Assembly: GCF_001296025.1 (NCBI RefSeq)
Contig: NZ_LJHV01000008.1
Coordinates: 186,001 to 250,000, forward strand
DNA from: Porphyrobacter sp. AAP60
GTDB lineage: Bacteria; Pseudomonadota; Alphaproteobacteria; Sphingomonadales; Sphingomonadaceae
Length of the DNA: 64,000 nucleotides
Reading direction: 5' to 3'
Shown here: positions 52,502-61,419 of the stretch, one piece after another
How positions within the stretch are numbered: the first letter of the stretch is position 1
How the letters are laid out: every line of letters begins with the position of its first letter
Notes under the pieces: model-generated
Seen by the model: only the letters and a program-made list of their open reading frames with translations
Told to the model about the DNA's origin: nothing
Database searches by the model: none
Program-made: the position numbers and the translations under genes

Positions 52502-53491
52502 ATGACGCACAGAAAATACATTTTCGGCTCGAGCAATTTGTCCGGGGCGATCGGGCTATTGGCATTATGCTTTGCTGCGCCGCTTCTGGGGCAAAGCCTT
52601 GCTCTCGAAGCGGCTGAGGACGTTGCCGAAGTGGCTGAAGCCCCTGCCGAACTGCCGGAGGTGAAAGCGGGCGAGGTTCCCGATGGCTCTGTTGGCGGGA
52701 TGGGCGACATTAACATCTATCCGCGCCGGATCGTGATGGACCAACGCCAACGTGTTGCCTCGGTTGGTCTTTACAACAAGATGCCGTTCGAAGGCGAATA
52801 CGAGATCTCGGTCGCCAATATGATCATGACTGATCGTGGTCAGATCATTCCATTCAGCAACCTGCCCGCTAACGTTGATGCCAGTGAGGTGAAGACAGCA
52901 AGCGACATGCTGCGCTGGTCACCGCGCCGCGTGCTTTTGCTGGGCAGTGAGGCTCAGACCGTCCGCATCATGGCAAGGCCGCCGGCCGACCTGCCTGATG
53001 GAGAATATCGTGCGCATTTCACAGTGGTCTCAGTCCCCAGCGACATCAACGATGGCTTCTCGATCGACGATGCGCTCGGCGGCGGCAATCAGGCCGCGGG
53101 CAACGTGGGCGTTACGATCCGCCCGCGTTTCGGTATTTCGATCCCGGTGATCGTTCGCGTTGGCAGCACCACGCTTGAGGTTGGCCTTGCGGACTTCAGC
53201 ATCTCTCCGGGCGATGGCGGCCCACAAGTCTCGCTCACCATTTCGCGCAGTGGCACGAGATCGGCCTATGGCGACCTGATCATCACGGCGCCCGGACAGG
53301 AAGCACCGCTCGTCGTGGCCCGCGGGATCGGGGTCTATCCCGAAATCGATGCCCGCAAGGTACAATTGGCCATCAATCCCGAATTCGACATCAGCAAATT
53401 GACCTCGGGCATGACCGTCACCGCAACCTTCGTTGATGACGATGTCGCCCCCGGTGACACACTGGCCAAGCAGACCTTTGTCGTGCCGTGA
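52502..53491 (+). CDS. PapD-like periplasmic chaperone
   Basis: 329 residues, start ATG 52502 with AGGCGG upstream. Signal peptide (LLALCFAAPLLG). An acidic, Ala/Glu/Val-rich segment (about 35-62) precedes the chaperone fold, so it is longer than classical chaperones (about 230 residues). Immunoglobulin-like first domain: INIYPRRIVMDQRQRVASVGLYNK ... LRWSPRRVLLLGSEAQTVRIMAR (G1 strand-like) and GEYRAHFTVVSVP. A second domain follows. It would hold the DUF4402 subunits and deliver them to the usher. 4-bp overlap with the usher gene (GTGA at 53488). Confidence 0.82.
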   Translation: MTHRKYIFGSSNLSGAIGLLALCFAAPLLGQSLALEAAEDVAEVAEAPAELPEVKAGEVPDGSVGGMGDINIYPRRIVMDQRQRVASVGLYNKMPFEGEYEISVANMIMTDRGQIIPFSNLPANVDASEVKTASDMLRWSPRRVLLLGSEAQTVRIMARPPADLPDGEYRAHFTVVSVPSDINDGFSIDDALGGGNQAAGNVGVTIRPRFGISIPVIVRVGSTTLEVGLADFSISPGDGGPQVSLTISRSGTRSAYGDLIITAPGQEAPLVVARGIGVYPEIDARKVQLAINPEFDISKLTSGMTVTATFVDDDVAPGDTLAKQTFVVP

Positions 53492-56400
53492 CCATTTTTC
53501 GCAAGATCGGCGTTCTTGCAGCAATTGCCGCTCTTCCAGGATTGCTGGGTGGGCCGCTCATGGCTCGGCCATGGGATAACGCCGGGGCAAGCGTGCCTGC
53601 GCAGCTGGTCGTTACTGCGTCCACTGCCCAGGACACGGTGCCGGTTGCGCGTCTACTGAAGGTCGTGCCGGACCTTCGGCAACCGCCCGAAATCAAGGCC
53701 ATGCCCCGCCATAGTGCTGTGCCAATGACAGCTTCTCAGCCCGACCGTTTGATCCGCGCCGCCTTTCAGGCACAGCCCGCGGCCGGACGCGCGGCGGTGG
53801 GCGTGCAGCCATCAGCAACCCTCGTTACCCCAAAGGTCCAGAAATCGACCGGGTCAGGCGTCGCTCAACTGGCCCCCTGGACCTTTCGCCTCGACAATTC
53901 AGACGCCCTGATCGCGCCCGGAGCCTCTGGCCCGATGGTGCGCGGGCCATATGATCGTCTAGCGCCCGATTTTGTTGCCGTTCCCCCGCTTACCGACCGG
54001 ACGGCTGAAAGTGCACACGATCATCGCATGGGCGATCCACAACCGGCGTCAGCGTCGATTCCGCAGAACGCCGCGGTTTCGGCTGCCGCGCGGCCAATGC
54101 CCGCTTCCGATACCGCTCCCGAGAACGACCGGAGTTTGGCGCCGCAGGAATTGTTGGCCAAGGCTGACGCAAGTCCTGCCAGGATCCGAATGATCGAGGC
54201 AGGCGCTGCGCTTGCCGCCGCTGTTCCGATCAAGCCCGTTGCCCGGCCGATTGAATCGGCCAGTCCGGCAAGTCTGCCAAATGGCACAGCACCAACGGAA
54301 CTGGCGGCCCAGCAGCAGCAAAATTACGACATTCGTCCCGGCACCCAAACATTCCCTGCCGAAGAACGCAAACCGGCCTTTACGATTGATGACGAACTGA
54401 TCTTGCAGCTGAAGATTAAGGGCTTTGATGCCACTGATACGGTGGTTGCCTATGGCACGCGTGAAGCGGTCTTCCTGCCGGTTGGCGAGATTGCGCGCAT
54501 TCTTGATCTCGCGATCCGGGTCAGTGACGATGGCAACTATGCTAACGGATGGTTCCTGGACGAAGCGCGAAGCCTCACCATCAACCTGCGCGAGCAAACC
54601 CTGATCACGCCCGAAGGCATGCGACCGCTGAGGCCTGGCGAGGCCCAAGCCTTTGATGGCGAAATGTTCCTGCGCAGCGAGCTGTTCGGCGAGATTTTTC
54701 CGCTTGAGTTGAAGCCGAACCTGAGAGCGCAGGCAATCTATCTTGCCACGCTGGAGCCTTTTCCTTTCGAGGAACGGATGCGGCGCGAGGCAGAGCGGGC
54801 GCAGCTGGGGGCACGCGAGGGAAGACCGCAGCAGGCGGCCTGGCCACGGCAGGAAACGCCATGGCTGGCCGCATCAATGCCGCTTGCCGACGTTGAAATG
54901 CGCGCGGTTTCGGATTCCCCGATGGGTTCGCGGCTTGAAGGCGATCTGCGGCTTGGCGGGGATTTGGCATTCATGACCGCCCAAACCTATTTTTCCGCCT
55001 CGACCAGGGACGGCCTGGTGGCATCCCTCATCCAGCTGGGACGCAGCGATGCGGAAGGCAACCTGCTCGGCCCGCTGGACGCCACCGATTTCCAGTTCGG
55101 CGACGTCGCCACATCCTCGATGCCTTTGGGGCTGCGCGGGCAAGCCGGGCGCGGCGCATATATCACAAACCGGCCATTCCAGAACGCATCCGTGTTCGAA
55201 CAAATCGATCTGCGCGGGATCCTGCCCAATGGATATGAAGTCGAACTTTACCGCAATGATGTTCTTGTGGGCTCGATCGCCAGCGCGGCAAATGATCAAT
55301 ACGAATTCCTCGAAGTGCCGGTCGATTACGGGCTCAACGTGTTTCGTCTGGTGTTCTACGGGCCGCAAGGGCAGCGCCGCGAAGAAATCCGGCGCGTCAC
55401 AGTGGGCGATGGGCGGCTGGCGACGGGGCAGTTTGAATATGATGTCGGCCTGGTTCAGCGCGGCGAAAACCTGCTGGCTGTTCGAGGCCCGAACTTCAAT
55501 CCGATCGAAGGTTTTGGAAGTTGGCAAGCTGCCGCAAGGCTGTCTTACGGACTGAACTCAAAGCTCACTGCCGTTACAAGCCTCGCCTATTTCGAAGAGG
55601 ATGATGGCACCTTGTCGGTTGCTACGGCCGGACTGCGAAGCGGCTTTGGCTCGCTCGCCTTTCGTGCCGACGGGGCCCTTGGAACCGATGGGAGCACTGC
55701 AATAGGTGCCGGGATCGGCGGACGCCTGATGGGCGGCGCGTTCTCGCTGTCCCACTTTGAATATGGCGGCGGTTTCCGGGACGAAATCAGGGTCAACACC
55801 CGCGATCCCCTACGCCGCGCGACCGAGCTCGATTTCAACGGTAACATCAAGCTGCCTCGACAAGCCATCCCGATCGCCGCCCGCATTCGCCACGTTGAAT
55901 TCGAGAACGGGCGATCCGATACCAACGCCATCTTCCGAAGCTCCTTTCGCCTGCCCGGCGTGGTGGTGTCGAACACGATGGAATATTCGCGCAACACCAA
56001 CCCAGACGGCACAGGCTTTTCCCAACTGATCGGCAATTTCGACCTTGCCACTTTCAAGCGCTCACGGGTGCAGATGCGCGCATCGGTGGGCTATGCGCTG
56101 TTGCAAGGCCCTGAAATTACCAATGGTTCTGTGCAACTTGCCTATCAGGTCGATGATCGCACCTCGGTCAGCGGGCAAGCCTTCCACTCATTCCAGACGG
56201 GCGAATTTGGGCTTGGCGCCTCTGCAGTGCGTGAATTCGACAAGTTCACCGTAGCGATTGACGGAACCTATGCCTTCGAACAGAAAAGCTATTCGGTCGC
56301 GCTGCGGCTTGGGTTGAGCTTCGGCCGCGATCCTTACAAGCGCAATGTCTTCGTCGCGCCACCGGGGCAGGCTTCATCGGGGGCAGTCAGCCTGAGAGCA

Positions 56401-56952
56401 TTTCAGGACATAGATGGCAACGGCACCTTCAGCGCAGGCGATGTTCCGCTCAGGGACGTGAATTTCAACGTGTTCAACAACACCGCAACAACCGATGAAC
56501 AAGGGATGGCCCTGCTCACGCGGCTTGGCAATGGCAACCCGGTTGCAGTTCAAGTCGATCCTGCAAGCCTGCCCGATATCATGATGGCCCCGGCCTCCCG
56601 GGGAATTGAGATCGTGCCCCGCGCCGGACGTTTTCACGTGATGGACTTCCCGATTGTTGCTCTGAGCGAGATCGAGGGGACAATCACCTTTGAAGGCGCA
56701 GACACAGCGCGCGGGGTTTCCGGACTGCGGCTGCTGCTGCTGGACGACAAGGGCGACGTCGCCGGATCGACGCGGACCGAGCGCGGCGGCTCTTATTTCT
56801 TCGAGCAAATCAAGCCGGGTCGGTTCAGGCTCGCGCTAGAACCGGAACAGGCGAAGCGGCTCGGCATCTGCATGGCGGGAAGCGCGACGATTACGGCCGC
56901 GCCGACTGGCGACATTTACACGCTGGACGCAGTCATCCGAGAATGTGCGTAG
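53488..56952 (+). CDS. Large usher-like outer-membrane protein with N- and C-terminal extensions
   Basis: 1154 residues from GTG 53488, translationally coupled to the chaperone. Regions: signal peptide; a Pro/Ala-rich low-complexity extension to about residue 290; an usher N-terminal domain (about 300-430, FTIDDELILQLKIKGFD, VFLPVGEIARIL, LDEARSLTINL); a beta-barrel with usher-like repeats (SRLEGDLRLGGDLAFMTAQTYFSAS, LPNGYEVELYRNDVLVGS, NVFRLVFYGPQGQRREEIRR); and a C-terminal part with two Cna/CarboxypepD-like sandwiches (FQDIDGNGTFSAGDVPLRDV, GDVAGSTRTERGGSYFFEQIKPGRF). Typical ushers are 800-870 residues. Likely exports and assembles the DUF4402 proteins. Confidence 0.85.
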   Translation: MTIFRKIGVLAAIAALPGLLGGPLMARPWDNAGASVPAQLVVTASTAQDTVPVARLLKVVPDLRQPPEIKAMPRHSAVPMTASQPDRLIRAAFQAQPAAGRAAVGVQPSATLVTPKVQKSTGSGVAQLAPWTFRLDNSDALIAPGASGPMVRGPYDRLAPDFVAVPPLTDRTAESAHDHRMGDPQPASASIPQNAAVSAAARPMPASDTAPENDRSLAPQELLAKADASPARIRMIEAGAALAAAVPIKPVARPIESASPASLPNGTAPTELAAQQQQNYDIRPGTQTFPAEERKPAFTIDDELILQLKIKGFDATDTVVAYGTREAVFLPVGEIARILDLAIRVSDDGNYANGWFLDEARSLTINLREQTLITPEGMRPLRPGEAQAFDGEMFLRSELFGEIFPLELKPNLRAQAIYLATLEPFPFEERMRREAERAQLGAREGRPQQAAWPRQETPWLAASMPLADVEMRAVSDSPMGSRLEGDLRLGGDLAFMTAQTYFSASTRDGLVASLIQLGRSDAEGNLLGPLDATDFQFGDVATSSMPLGLRGQAGRGAYITNRPFQNASVFEQIDLRGILPNGYEVELYRNDVLVGSIASAANDQYEFLEVPVDYGLNVFRLVFYGPQGQRREEIRRVTVGDGRLATGQFEYDVGLVQRGENLLAVRGPNFNPIEGFGSWQAAARLSYGLNSKLTAVTSLAYFEEDDGTLSVATAGLRSGFGSLAFRADGALGTDGSTAIGAGIGGRLMGGAFSLSHFEYGGGFRDEIRVNTRDPLRRATELDFNGNIKLPRQAIPIAARIRHVEFENGRSDTNAIFRSSFRLPGVVVSNTMEYSRNTNPDGTGFSQLIGNFDLATFKRSRVQMRASVGYALLQGPEITNGSVQLAYQVDDRTSVSGQAFHSFQTGEFGLGASAVREFDKFTVAIDGTYAFEQKSYSVALRLGLSFGRDPYKRNVFVAPPGQASSGAVSLRAFQDIDGNGTFSAGDVPLRDVNFNVFNNTATTDEQGMALLTRLGNGNPVAVQVDPASLPDIMMAPASRGIEIVPRAGRFHVMDFPIVALSEIEGTITFEGADTARGVSGLRLLLLDDKGDVAGSTRTERGGSYFFEQIKPGRFRLALEPEQAKRLGICMAGSATITAAPTGDIYTLDAVIRECA

Positions 56953-57067
56953 AGGCCTTCGCCGGTCTGGCATTTTGGTTTATCGCTGCCGTATGGACTG
57001 ACCGTCTCGACCAGGTGTCCGTTTAGGGCGCGCTAGCTGGGCGGCCGCTTTTGTCAGAACCCGAGAA

Positions 57068-57091
57068 ATCTGCCGAACGCGTTCGGCAGAT
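57068..57091. other. Perfect 24-bp palindrome
   Basis: ATCTGCCGAACG followed directly by its exact reverse complement CGTTCGGCAGAT. No loop and no T-run. It lies 115 bp after the usher stop. More like a protein-binding site or recombination-related element than a terminator. Confidence 0.7.
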
Positions 57092-57256
57092 GTGCCAGCG
57101 AACACGAACGGTGCAAGCGTTTGTTTTGCTCTTTGGGGCAAAATGGGGAATCGAACCGGTGCCAAAAGCTGGTCCTAGACCTTCTCCCACAGCGGGATAG
57201 AAACGCCTTCGCAGACCCAACAACCTGCGGTTTTCGAGATCATGGAAATGTGGCGC

Positions 57257-57280
57257 CGATTCCCGCTACGCGCTCCAGCC
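57257..57280 (+). repeat. attR2: diverged copy of the tRNA-Gly 3' end
   Basis: CGATTCCCGCTACGCGCTCC plus AGCC: 24 nt matching the tRNA-Gly end and the following bases (22727-22750) at 23 of 24 positions (C to G within the acceptor stem). Same orientation as the tRNA. Suggests an older integration boundary to the right of the DUF4402 cluster. Confidence 0.65.
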
Positions 57281-57355
57281 TCCAAATCACTGAAAACCAG
57301 ATCAAATCTGGCCCTCAGCGGGCAGTATCGCGATTTTGAGCGCTGGCGGCGGCTT

Positions 57356-58687
57356 TCATGTGGCCCACGCCAGCGCAACTCCGCCCGCCGCGCTGAGCGC
57401 CAGAATGCTCAGCACTGACCAGCCGAACCGGAACGCCAGCAGCACAGCAAGCACCGCCAGCACGGCGGCACGCCAATCGAGGCTGGCAATATCGGGCCAA
57501 TCAAGCCGCACCGGGCCGAAGCTTCGTTCCCCTACCCGCGCGAACAGAACGTGCAGTGCGAACCATGCGGTAAGGTTGGCGATCACGCCCACCACCGCCG
57601 CTGTTACCGCTGCCAGACCACCCTTCAACCGCGCCGCATGGCCCAGCCGGTCAATCCACGGCGCCAACGCGAAAATCCACATGAAGCACGGCGCAAAGGT
57701 GACCCAAGTCGTCAGGATGGCCCCCAGCAAACCGGCCACCAGCGGCGTGAACGGATCGGGCGCGCGGAAGGCGGCGAGATAGCCGACGAATTGCGTGACG
57801 AGGATCAGCGGGCCGGGTGTGGTTTCGGCCAGTCCCAGCCCGTCGGCCATTTCGCCCGGCCGCAGCCAGCCAAAGCTCTGCACCGCTTCCTGCGCCATAT
57901 AGGCCAGCACCGCGTAGGCTCCGCCAAATGTCACCACAGCCAGCTGCGAGAAAAACACGCCGATGTCCCAAAACACGTGATCGCGGCCCAGCGTGAGCGC
58001 AATCAGCACCATTGGCGCTGCCCAGACCGTGCCCCACAGCGCCGCCGCACCGATGGTGCTGCGCCACGGAGGGCGGGACGGGGCAGAGGGCGCCGCAGCG
58101 GGCTTCAGCGCCAGCCAACCGGGACGAAACGCCGCCGCGATCACGCCAATGGCGCCTGCCCCCAGCACGATCAGCGGAAATGGCAGGTCAAACAGGAACA
58201 GGCCCAGAAACGCACCCAGCGCCAGCCCCCGTTTGAGCGGCGTATCGAGTGCGCGCCCTGCAATGCGCATCAACGCCTGCACCACAATCGCCAGCACCGC
58301 CGCCTTTACGCCCAGAAACACCGCCGCGACCCATGCCAGATCAGCCGCCACTGCGTAGAGCATCGACAGCGCAAGGATGATCACTGCGCCGGGAATCACG
58401 AACAACAAGCCCGCTACCAACCCGCCGCGCATGCCGTGCAGGCGCCAGCCGATCCAAGTGGCAAGCTGCTGTGCTTCGGGACCGGGTAGCAGGTGGCAGA
58501 AATTGAGCCCGTGGAGGAAATCCGCCTCGCCGATCCAGCGCCGCTTTTCCACCAGTTCGTGGTGCATCAGGGCGATCTGTCCCGCTGGCCCGCCAAAGCT
58601 CAGCACGCCAATGCGAGCAAACACGCTCACCATTTCGCCAAAACGGACACCCTCGCCCTGCATCGGTACGGTCGTGTCAGGCGACAT
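57356..58687 (-). CDS. chrA: Chromate transporter, ChrA/CHR family
   Basis: 443 residues, two homologous CHR halves with about ten membrane segments. N-terminal half: VLSFGGPAGQIALMHHELVEKRRW and HLLPGPEAQQLATWIGW. C-terminal half: VVTFGGAYAVLAYMAQEAV and LGLAETTPGPLILVTQFVGY. These are the FGG(P/A) and (L/T)PGP motifs of the family. Exports chromate in characterised members; the native role may differ. ATG 58687 is chosen over an in-frame 14-residue extension. 38 bp after the mnhG stop, on the same strand. Confidence 0.92.
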   Translation of the reverse strand: MSPDTTVPMQGEGVRFGEMVSVFARIGVLSFGGPAGQIALMHHELVEKRRWIGEADFLHGLNFCHLLPGPEAQQLATWIGWRLHGMRGGLVAGLLFVIPGAVIILALSMLYAVAADLAWVAAVFLGVKAAVLAIVVQALMRIAGRALDTPLKRGLALGAFLGLFLFDLPFPLIVLGAGAIGVIAAAFRPGWLALKPAAAPSAPSRPPWRSTIGAAALWGTVWAAPMVLIALTLGRDHVFWDIGVFFSQLAVVTFGGAYAVLAYMAQEAVQSFGWLRPGEMADGLGLAETTPGPLILVTQFVGYLAAFRAPDPFTPLVAGLLGAILTTWVTFAPCFMWIFALAPWIDRLGHAARLKGGLAAVTAAVVGVIANLTAWFALHVLFARVGERSFGPVRLDWPDIASLDWRAAVLAVLAVLLAFRFGWSVLSILALSAAGGVALAWAT

Positions 58688-58725
58688 CTTGTTCACCCTG
58701 CCGCTGTGCGTTGGCGCATAGCGCC

Positions 58726-59148
58726 TCAATCGCCTTCAAGATCGCCCGGCGTGCCCAGTTGGGGGGCTTCATGCGTTGCCCAGTCCACTCCGGCAGCGGG
58801 CGGCAAAGGCTCGCCTGCGGGACCACCCGGCTCTGACGCATCGCCCTGGCGAAGCCGCAGCAGATGCACCTTGGCAATCATGTTGGCGCTGATCGGCGCG
58901 GTGACGAACAGGAACACGGACACCAGCAATTCGTGCGTGGTCCATTCCCCGCGGACGAACTGGAACCACACGATCGAGGCAACCAGAATCCCACCCAGCC
59001 CCAGCGTGGTCGCCTTGGTCGGCCCATGAAGCCGTTCCATCAGCGAAGGCAGGCGCACCAGCCCCCAGCTGCCGATCAGTGCAAACGCACCGCCAAGCAC
59101 GATCAGCGCGCTGACGACCACCTCGGCCAAGGACACACCGCCGGTCAT
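58726..59148 (-). CDS. mnhG: Na+/H+ antiporter subunit G
   Basis: 140 residues from ATG 59148, which overlaps the mnhF stop (ATGA, 59145-59148). Three membrane helices; family features GGAFALIGSWGLVRLPSLMERLHGPTKATTLG and SANMIAKVHLLR, with LLVSVFLFVTAPI between. Extra C-terminal tail of about 30 residues. Last subunit of the Mrp complex operon. Confidence 0.93.
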   Translation of the reverse strand: MTGGVSLAEVVVSALIVLGGAFALIGSWGLVRLPSLMERLHGPTKATTLGLGGILVASIVWFQFVRGEWTTHELLVSVFLFVTAPISANMIAKVHLLRLRQGDASEPGGPAGEPLPPAAGVDWATHEAPQLGTPGDLEGD

Positions 59149-59414
59149 TCGATGATATCCCCGCGCAGGAGGAACTTGGCATAGGCGACCGTGCCGACAA
59201 AGCCGACCATCGCCAGCAGCAGCGCTGCTTCGAAGGAGGTGCCGCTGTTGCCCGCAATTCCGGCAAGTACGATCAGCCCGATCACGTTGATCACCATTGT
59301 ATCGAGCGCGAAGATGCGATCGGCCACGCCCGGCCCTTTGAACAACCGCCACAGGTTCATCGCCAGCGCCAGACCGAGCGCACCGAAGCCGAAGGCGAGC
59401 GCATAGCCGATCAT
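59145..59414 (-). CDS. mnhF: Na+/H+ antiporter subunit F
   Basis: 89 residues, three membrane helices. LWRLFKGPGVADRIFALDTMVINVIGLIV is the family signature. Overlaps mnhE and mnhG by 4 bp each. Confidence 0.93.
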   Translation of the reverse strand: MIGYALAFGFGALGLALAMNLWRLFKGPGVADRIFALDTMVINVIGLIVLAGIAGNSGTSFEAALLLAMVGFVGTVAYAKFLLRGDIIE

Positions 59415-59896
59415 ACGAATATCCTCATCAGCCGGGATTCATACCGCGCCTTGACCTTGGCAACCTCGGCCCCTGGCTCAGGCGCGTGGAGGGCATGCAC
59501 CAGCAGATATTTCCCGCAGGCCGAAACATCCGCTGATACCGTGCCAGGGGTCAGGCTGATCGTGCCTGCAAACACAGTGATCGCTTCGGGCGTGGTCAGA
59601 TCGAGCGGTACGGTCAGCCATGCCGGGCGCAGATCACGGTTCGGCTTGAACAGGATGATCGCGGCAACTTCGAAATTGGCAATTATGATATCCCACAGCA
59701 CCAGCCCGACATAGGCGATGCCTGGTGCAAATCGCACGTGGGGTCGCCCCGGCCACCAAGGCGCGGTGAACAGCGGAACCACTATGCCGATCACAATGCC
59801 AAGGAATAGCGAGCCGAAGGAGATGTCGTTGACCATCACCATCCACATTGCCACCAGCAGCGCGCTGAGACCGGGGTGTGGAAGCAGGCGGTTCAT
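59411..59896 (-). CDS. mnhE: Na+/H+ antiporter subunit E
   Basis: 161 residues. Membrane helices at the start, then the soluble region with LTVPLDLTTPEAITVFAGTISLTPGTVSADV, the family motif, and YLLVHALHAPEPGAEVAKVKARYESRLMRIF at the end. 4-bp overlaps with mnhD and mnhF show translational coupling. Confidence 0.93.
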   Translation of the reverse strand: MNRLLPHPGLSALLVAMWMVMVNDISFGSLFLGIVIGIVVPLFTAPWWPGRPHVRFAPGIAYVGLVLWDIIIANFEVAAIILFKPNRDLRPAWLTVPLDLTTPEAITVFAGTISLTPGTVSADVSACGKYLLVHALHAPEPGAEVAKVKARYESRLMRIFV

Positions 59897-61419
59897 GACG
59901 CGCCCCCTTGCAGCAGCACCACCGCCGCGCTCTGCGTCGGATCAAGCACCTGCGCGGCGGCGGCGTTGGCATAGGCGCTTGCCCAGCCTGCCCCGACCGA
60001 AAGTGCCACTAACAGCGCAAGGGCAATAACCGGTGCGGCAAAATCGGCGCGGCTGGTGCCCGGGACTGGCTGTTGGGGCTCAGCAGCGGCAGCCTTCCAG
60101 AACACCGCGCTGCCTACGCGCGCAAAACCGATCACACCGATAAAGGTCGTCACCAGGATCACTGTCCATCCCGCCCCCCAGTCCGGCAACGGGGCGAGCG
60201 ATTTGAGGATCAGCAGCTTGCCGATAAAGCCCGATAGTGGCGGCAATCCGCAAACGGCAATGGCGGCCACCATAAACAACAGTCCGGCGCCTTGCCGATC
60301 CGCGAAATCGGCTCCGGGGCTGGCGCTGTCGCCATAACCCCTGCGGCGGCGCGCGACCACATCTGCCACCAGAAACAGCGCAGCAGCCGCAATGGTGGAA
60401 TGAACGAGATAATAAAGCGCGGCACCAAGGCTTTCGGGCGTCCAGCCTGCAACCGCAATCAGCAGCGTGCCGGTTGATCCGACCACTGCATATGCGGCCT
60501 GTTCCGAAAGGCTGCGGGCCACGAAAACCCCGGCAAAGCCGATCACGGCGCTCACTATCGCGGCAGGCAGCAAATAGGGCGCTGGCACCCACGCAGCAGC
60601 TCCCGCGCCATCGCCAAACACCTGCGGCACCACCCGGATTATCGAATAGACACCAACCTTGGTCATGATCGCAAACAGCGCTGCAACTGCCGGAGTAGAG
60701 ACGGCATAGGTGCGCGCCAGCCACAGGTGGAGCGGTGCGACTGCGGCCTTCAGCGCGAACACGCTCACCAGCAGCAGCGCGGCAATCCGCAGCAAGCCCT
60801 GATCGGCAGGGGCAATCTCTGCCACACGCAGGCCCATATCGGCCATGTTGAGTGTGCCGGTGAGTGAATAAAGCAGCCCCAGCGCAATCAGGAAGACCGA
60901 CGAACCGACAAGGTTCACCACCACATATTGCACCCCGGCCTTCAACCGGGCCGAACCCTGCCCGTGCAGCATCAGACCGTAGGATGCGATCAGCAGCACT
61001 TCGAAAAACACGAACAGGTTGAACAGATCGCCGGTCAGGAACGCACCGTTCAATCCCATCAGCTGGAACTGGAAAAGCGGGTGGAAATGCCAGCCCTTGC
61101 GATCGGCGCGGGTTACAACCGCGTGCAGCAGAGCAATCAGGGCCAGTGTAGCGGTCAGCACCAGCATCATCGCGGCCAGCCTGTCGGCCACAAGCACGAT
61201 GCCGAACGGTGCGGGCCAATCGCCCATGGCATAGGAAATGATGGTGCCATCGATCACCCGTGCCATCAGAGCCAACGCTGCGCCAAGCATGGCCAGGCAC
61301 GAGGTCAGCGCTATACCAACGCCCAGTGCCCGCCGCCGCCGCATCACCAGCAGCGCGAAAGGTGCGGCCAGCGCGGGGATCGCCACTGGCAGCACGGGCA
61401 GATGTTCGGCCAGGATCAC
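59893..61419 (-). CDS. mnhD: Na+/H+ antiporter subunit D
   Basis: 508 residues, about 14 membrane helices, homologous to the Complex I NuoM/NuoN type. LFNLFVFFEVLLIASYGLMLHG (with a conserved Glu in the helix), FALKAAVAPLHLWLARTYAVSTPAVAALFAIMTKVGVYSIIRV (with Lys residues) and LPPLSGFIGKLLIL. A proton/sodium translocating subunit. Overlaps mnhC and mnhE by 4 bp. Confidence 0.95.
   Translation of the reverse strand: MILAEHLPVLPVAIPALAAPFALLVMRRRRALGVGIALTSCLAMLGAALALMARVIDGTIISYAMGDWPAPFGIVLVADRLAAMMLVLTATLALIALLHAVVTRADRKGWHFHPLFQFQLMGLNGAFLTGDLFNLFVFFEVLLIASYGLMLHGQGSARLKAGVQYVVVNLVGSSVFLIALGLLYSLTGTLNMADMGLRVAEIAPADQGLLRIAALLLVSVFALKAAVAPLHLWLARTYAVSTPAVAALFAIMTKVGVYSIIRVVPQVFGDGAGAAAWVPAPYLLPAAIVSAVIGFAGVFVARSLSEQAAYAVVGSTGTLLIAVAGWTPESLGAALYYLVHSTIAAAALFLVADVVARRRRGYGDSASPGADFADRQGAGLLFMVAAIAVCGLPPLSGFIGKLLILKSLAPLPDWGAGWTVILVTTFIGVIGFARVGSAVFWKAAAAEPQQPVPGTSRADFAAPVIALALLVALSVGAGWASAYANAAAAQVLDPTQSAAVVLLQGGAS

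Larger units (their letters stand above)
49537..57280. mobile_element. Possible second tRNA-Gly-associated island with the DUF4402/chaperone-usher cluster
   Basis: Between attR1 (49519-49536) and a diverged copy of the tRNA end (57257-57280) lies a single functional block: four DUF4402 genes, chaperone and usher. It has no integrase of its own. Either it is an older insertion at the same site or the outer boundary of a composite island with the first. Inferred only from the repeats. Confidence 0.5.
56953..57355. other. Intergenic region with 24-bp palindrome and att-like site
   Basis: 403 bp between the usher and the convergent chrA gene. It contains a perfect 24-bp palindrome (57068-57091) and the diverged tRNA-Gly end (57257-57280). 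No gene is supported. Confidence 0.55.

Noticed and set aside
57140-57165. Inverted tRNA-like T-arm (GGTTCGATTCCC on the minus strand)
   Set aside because: I could not fold a full cloverleaf around it; at most it is a remnant.
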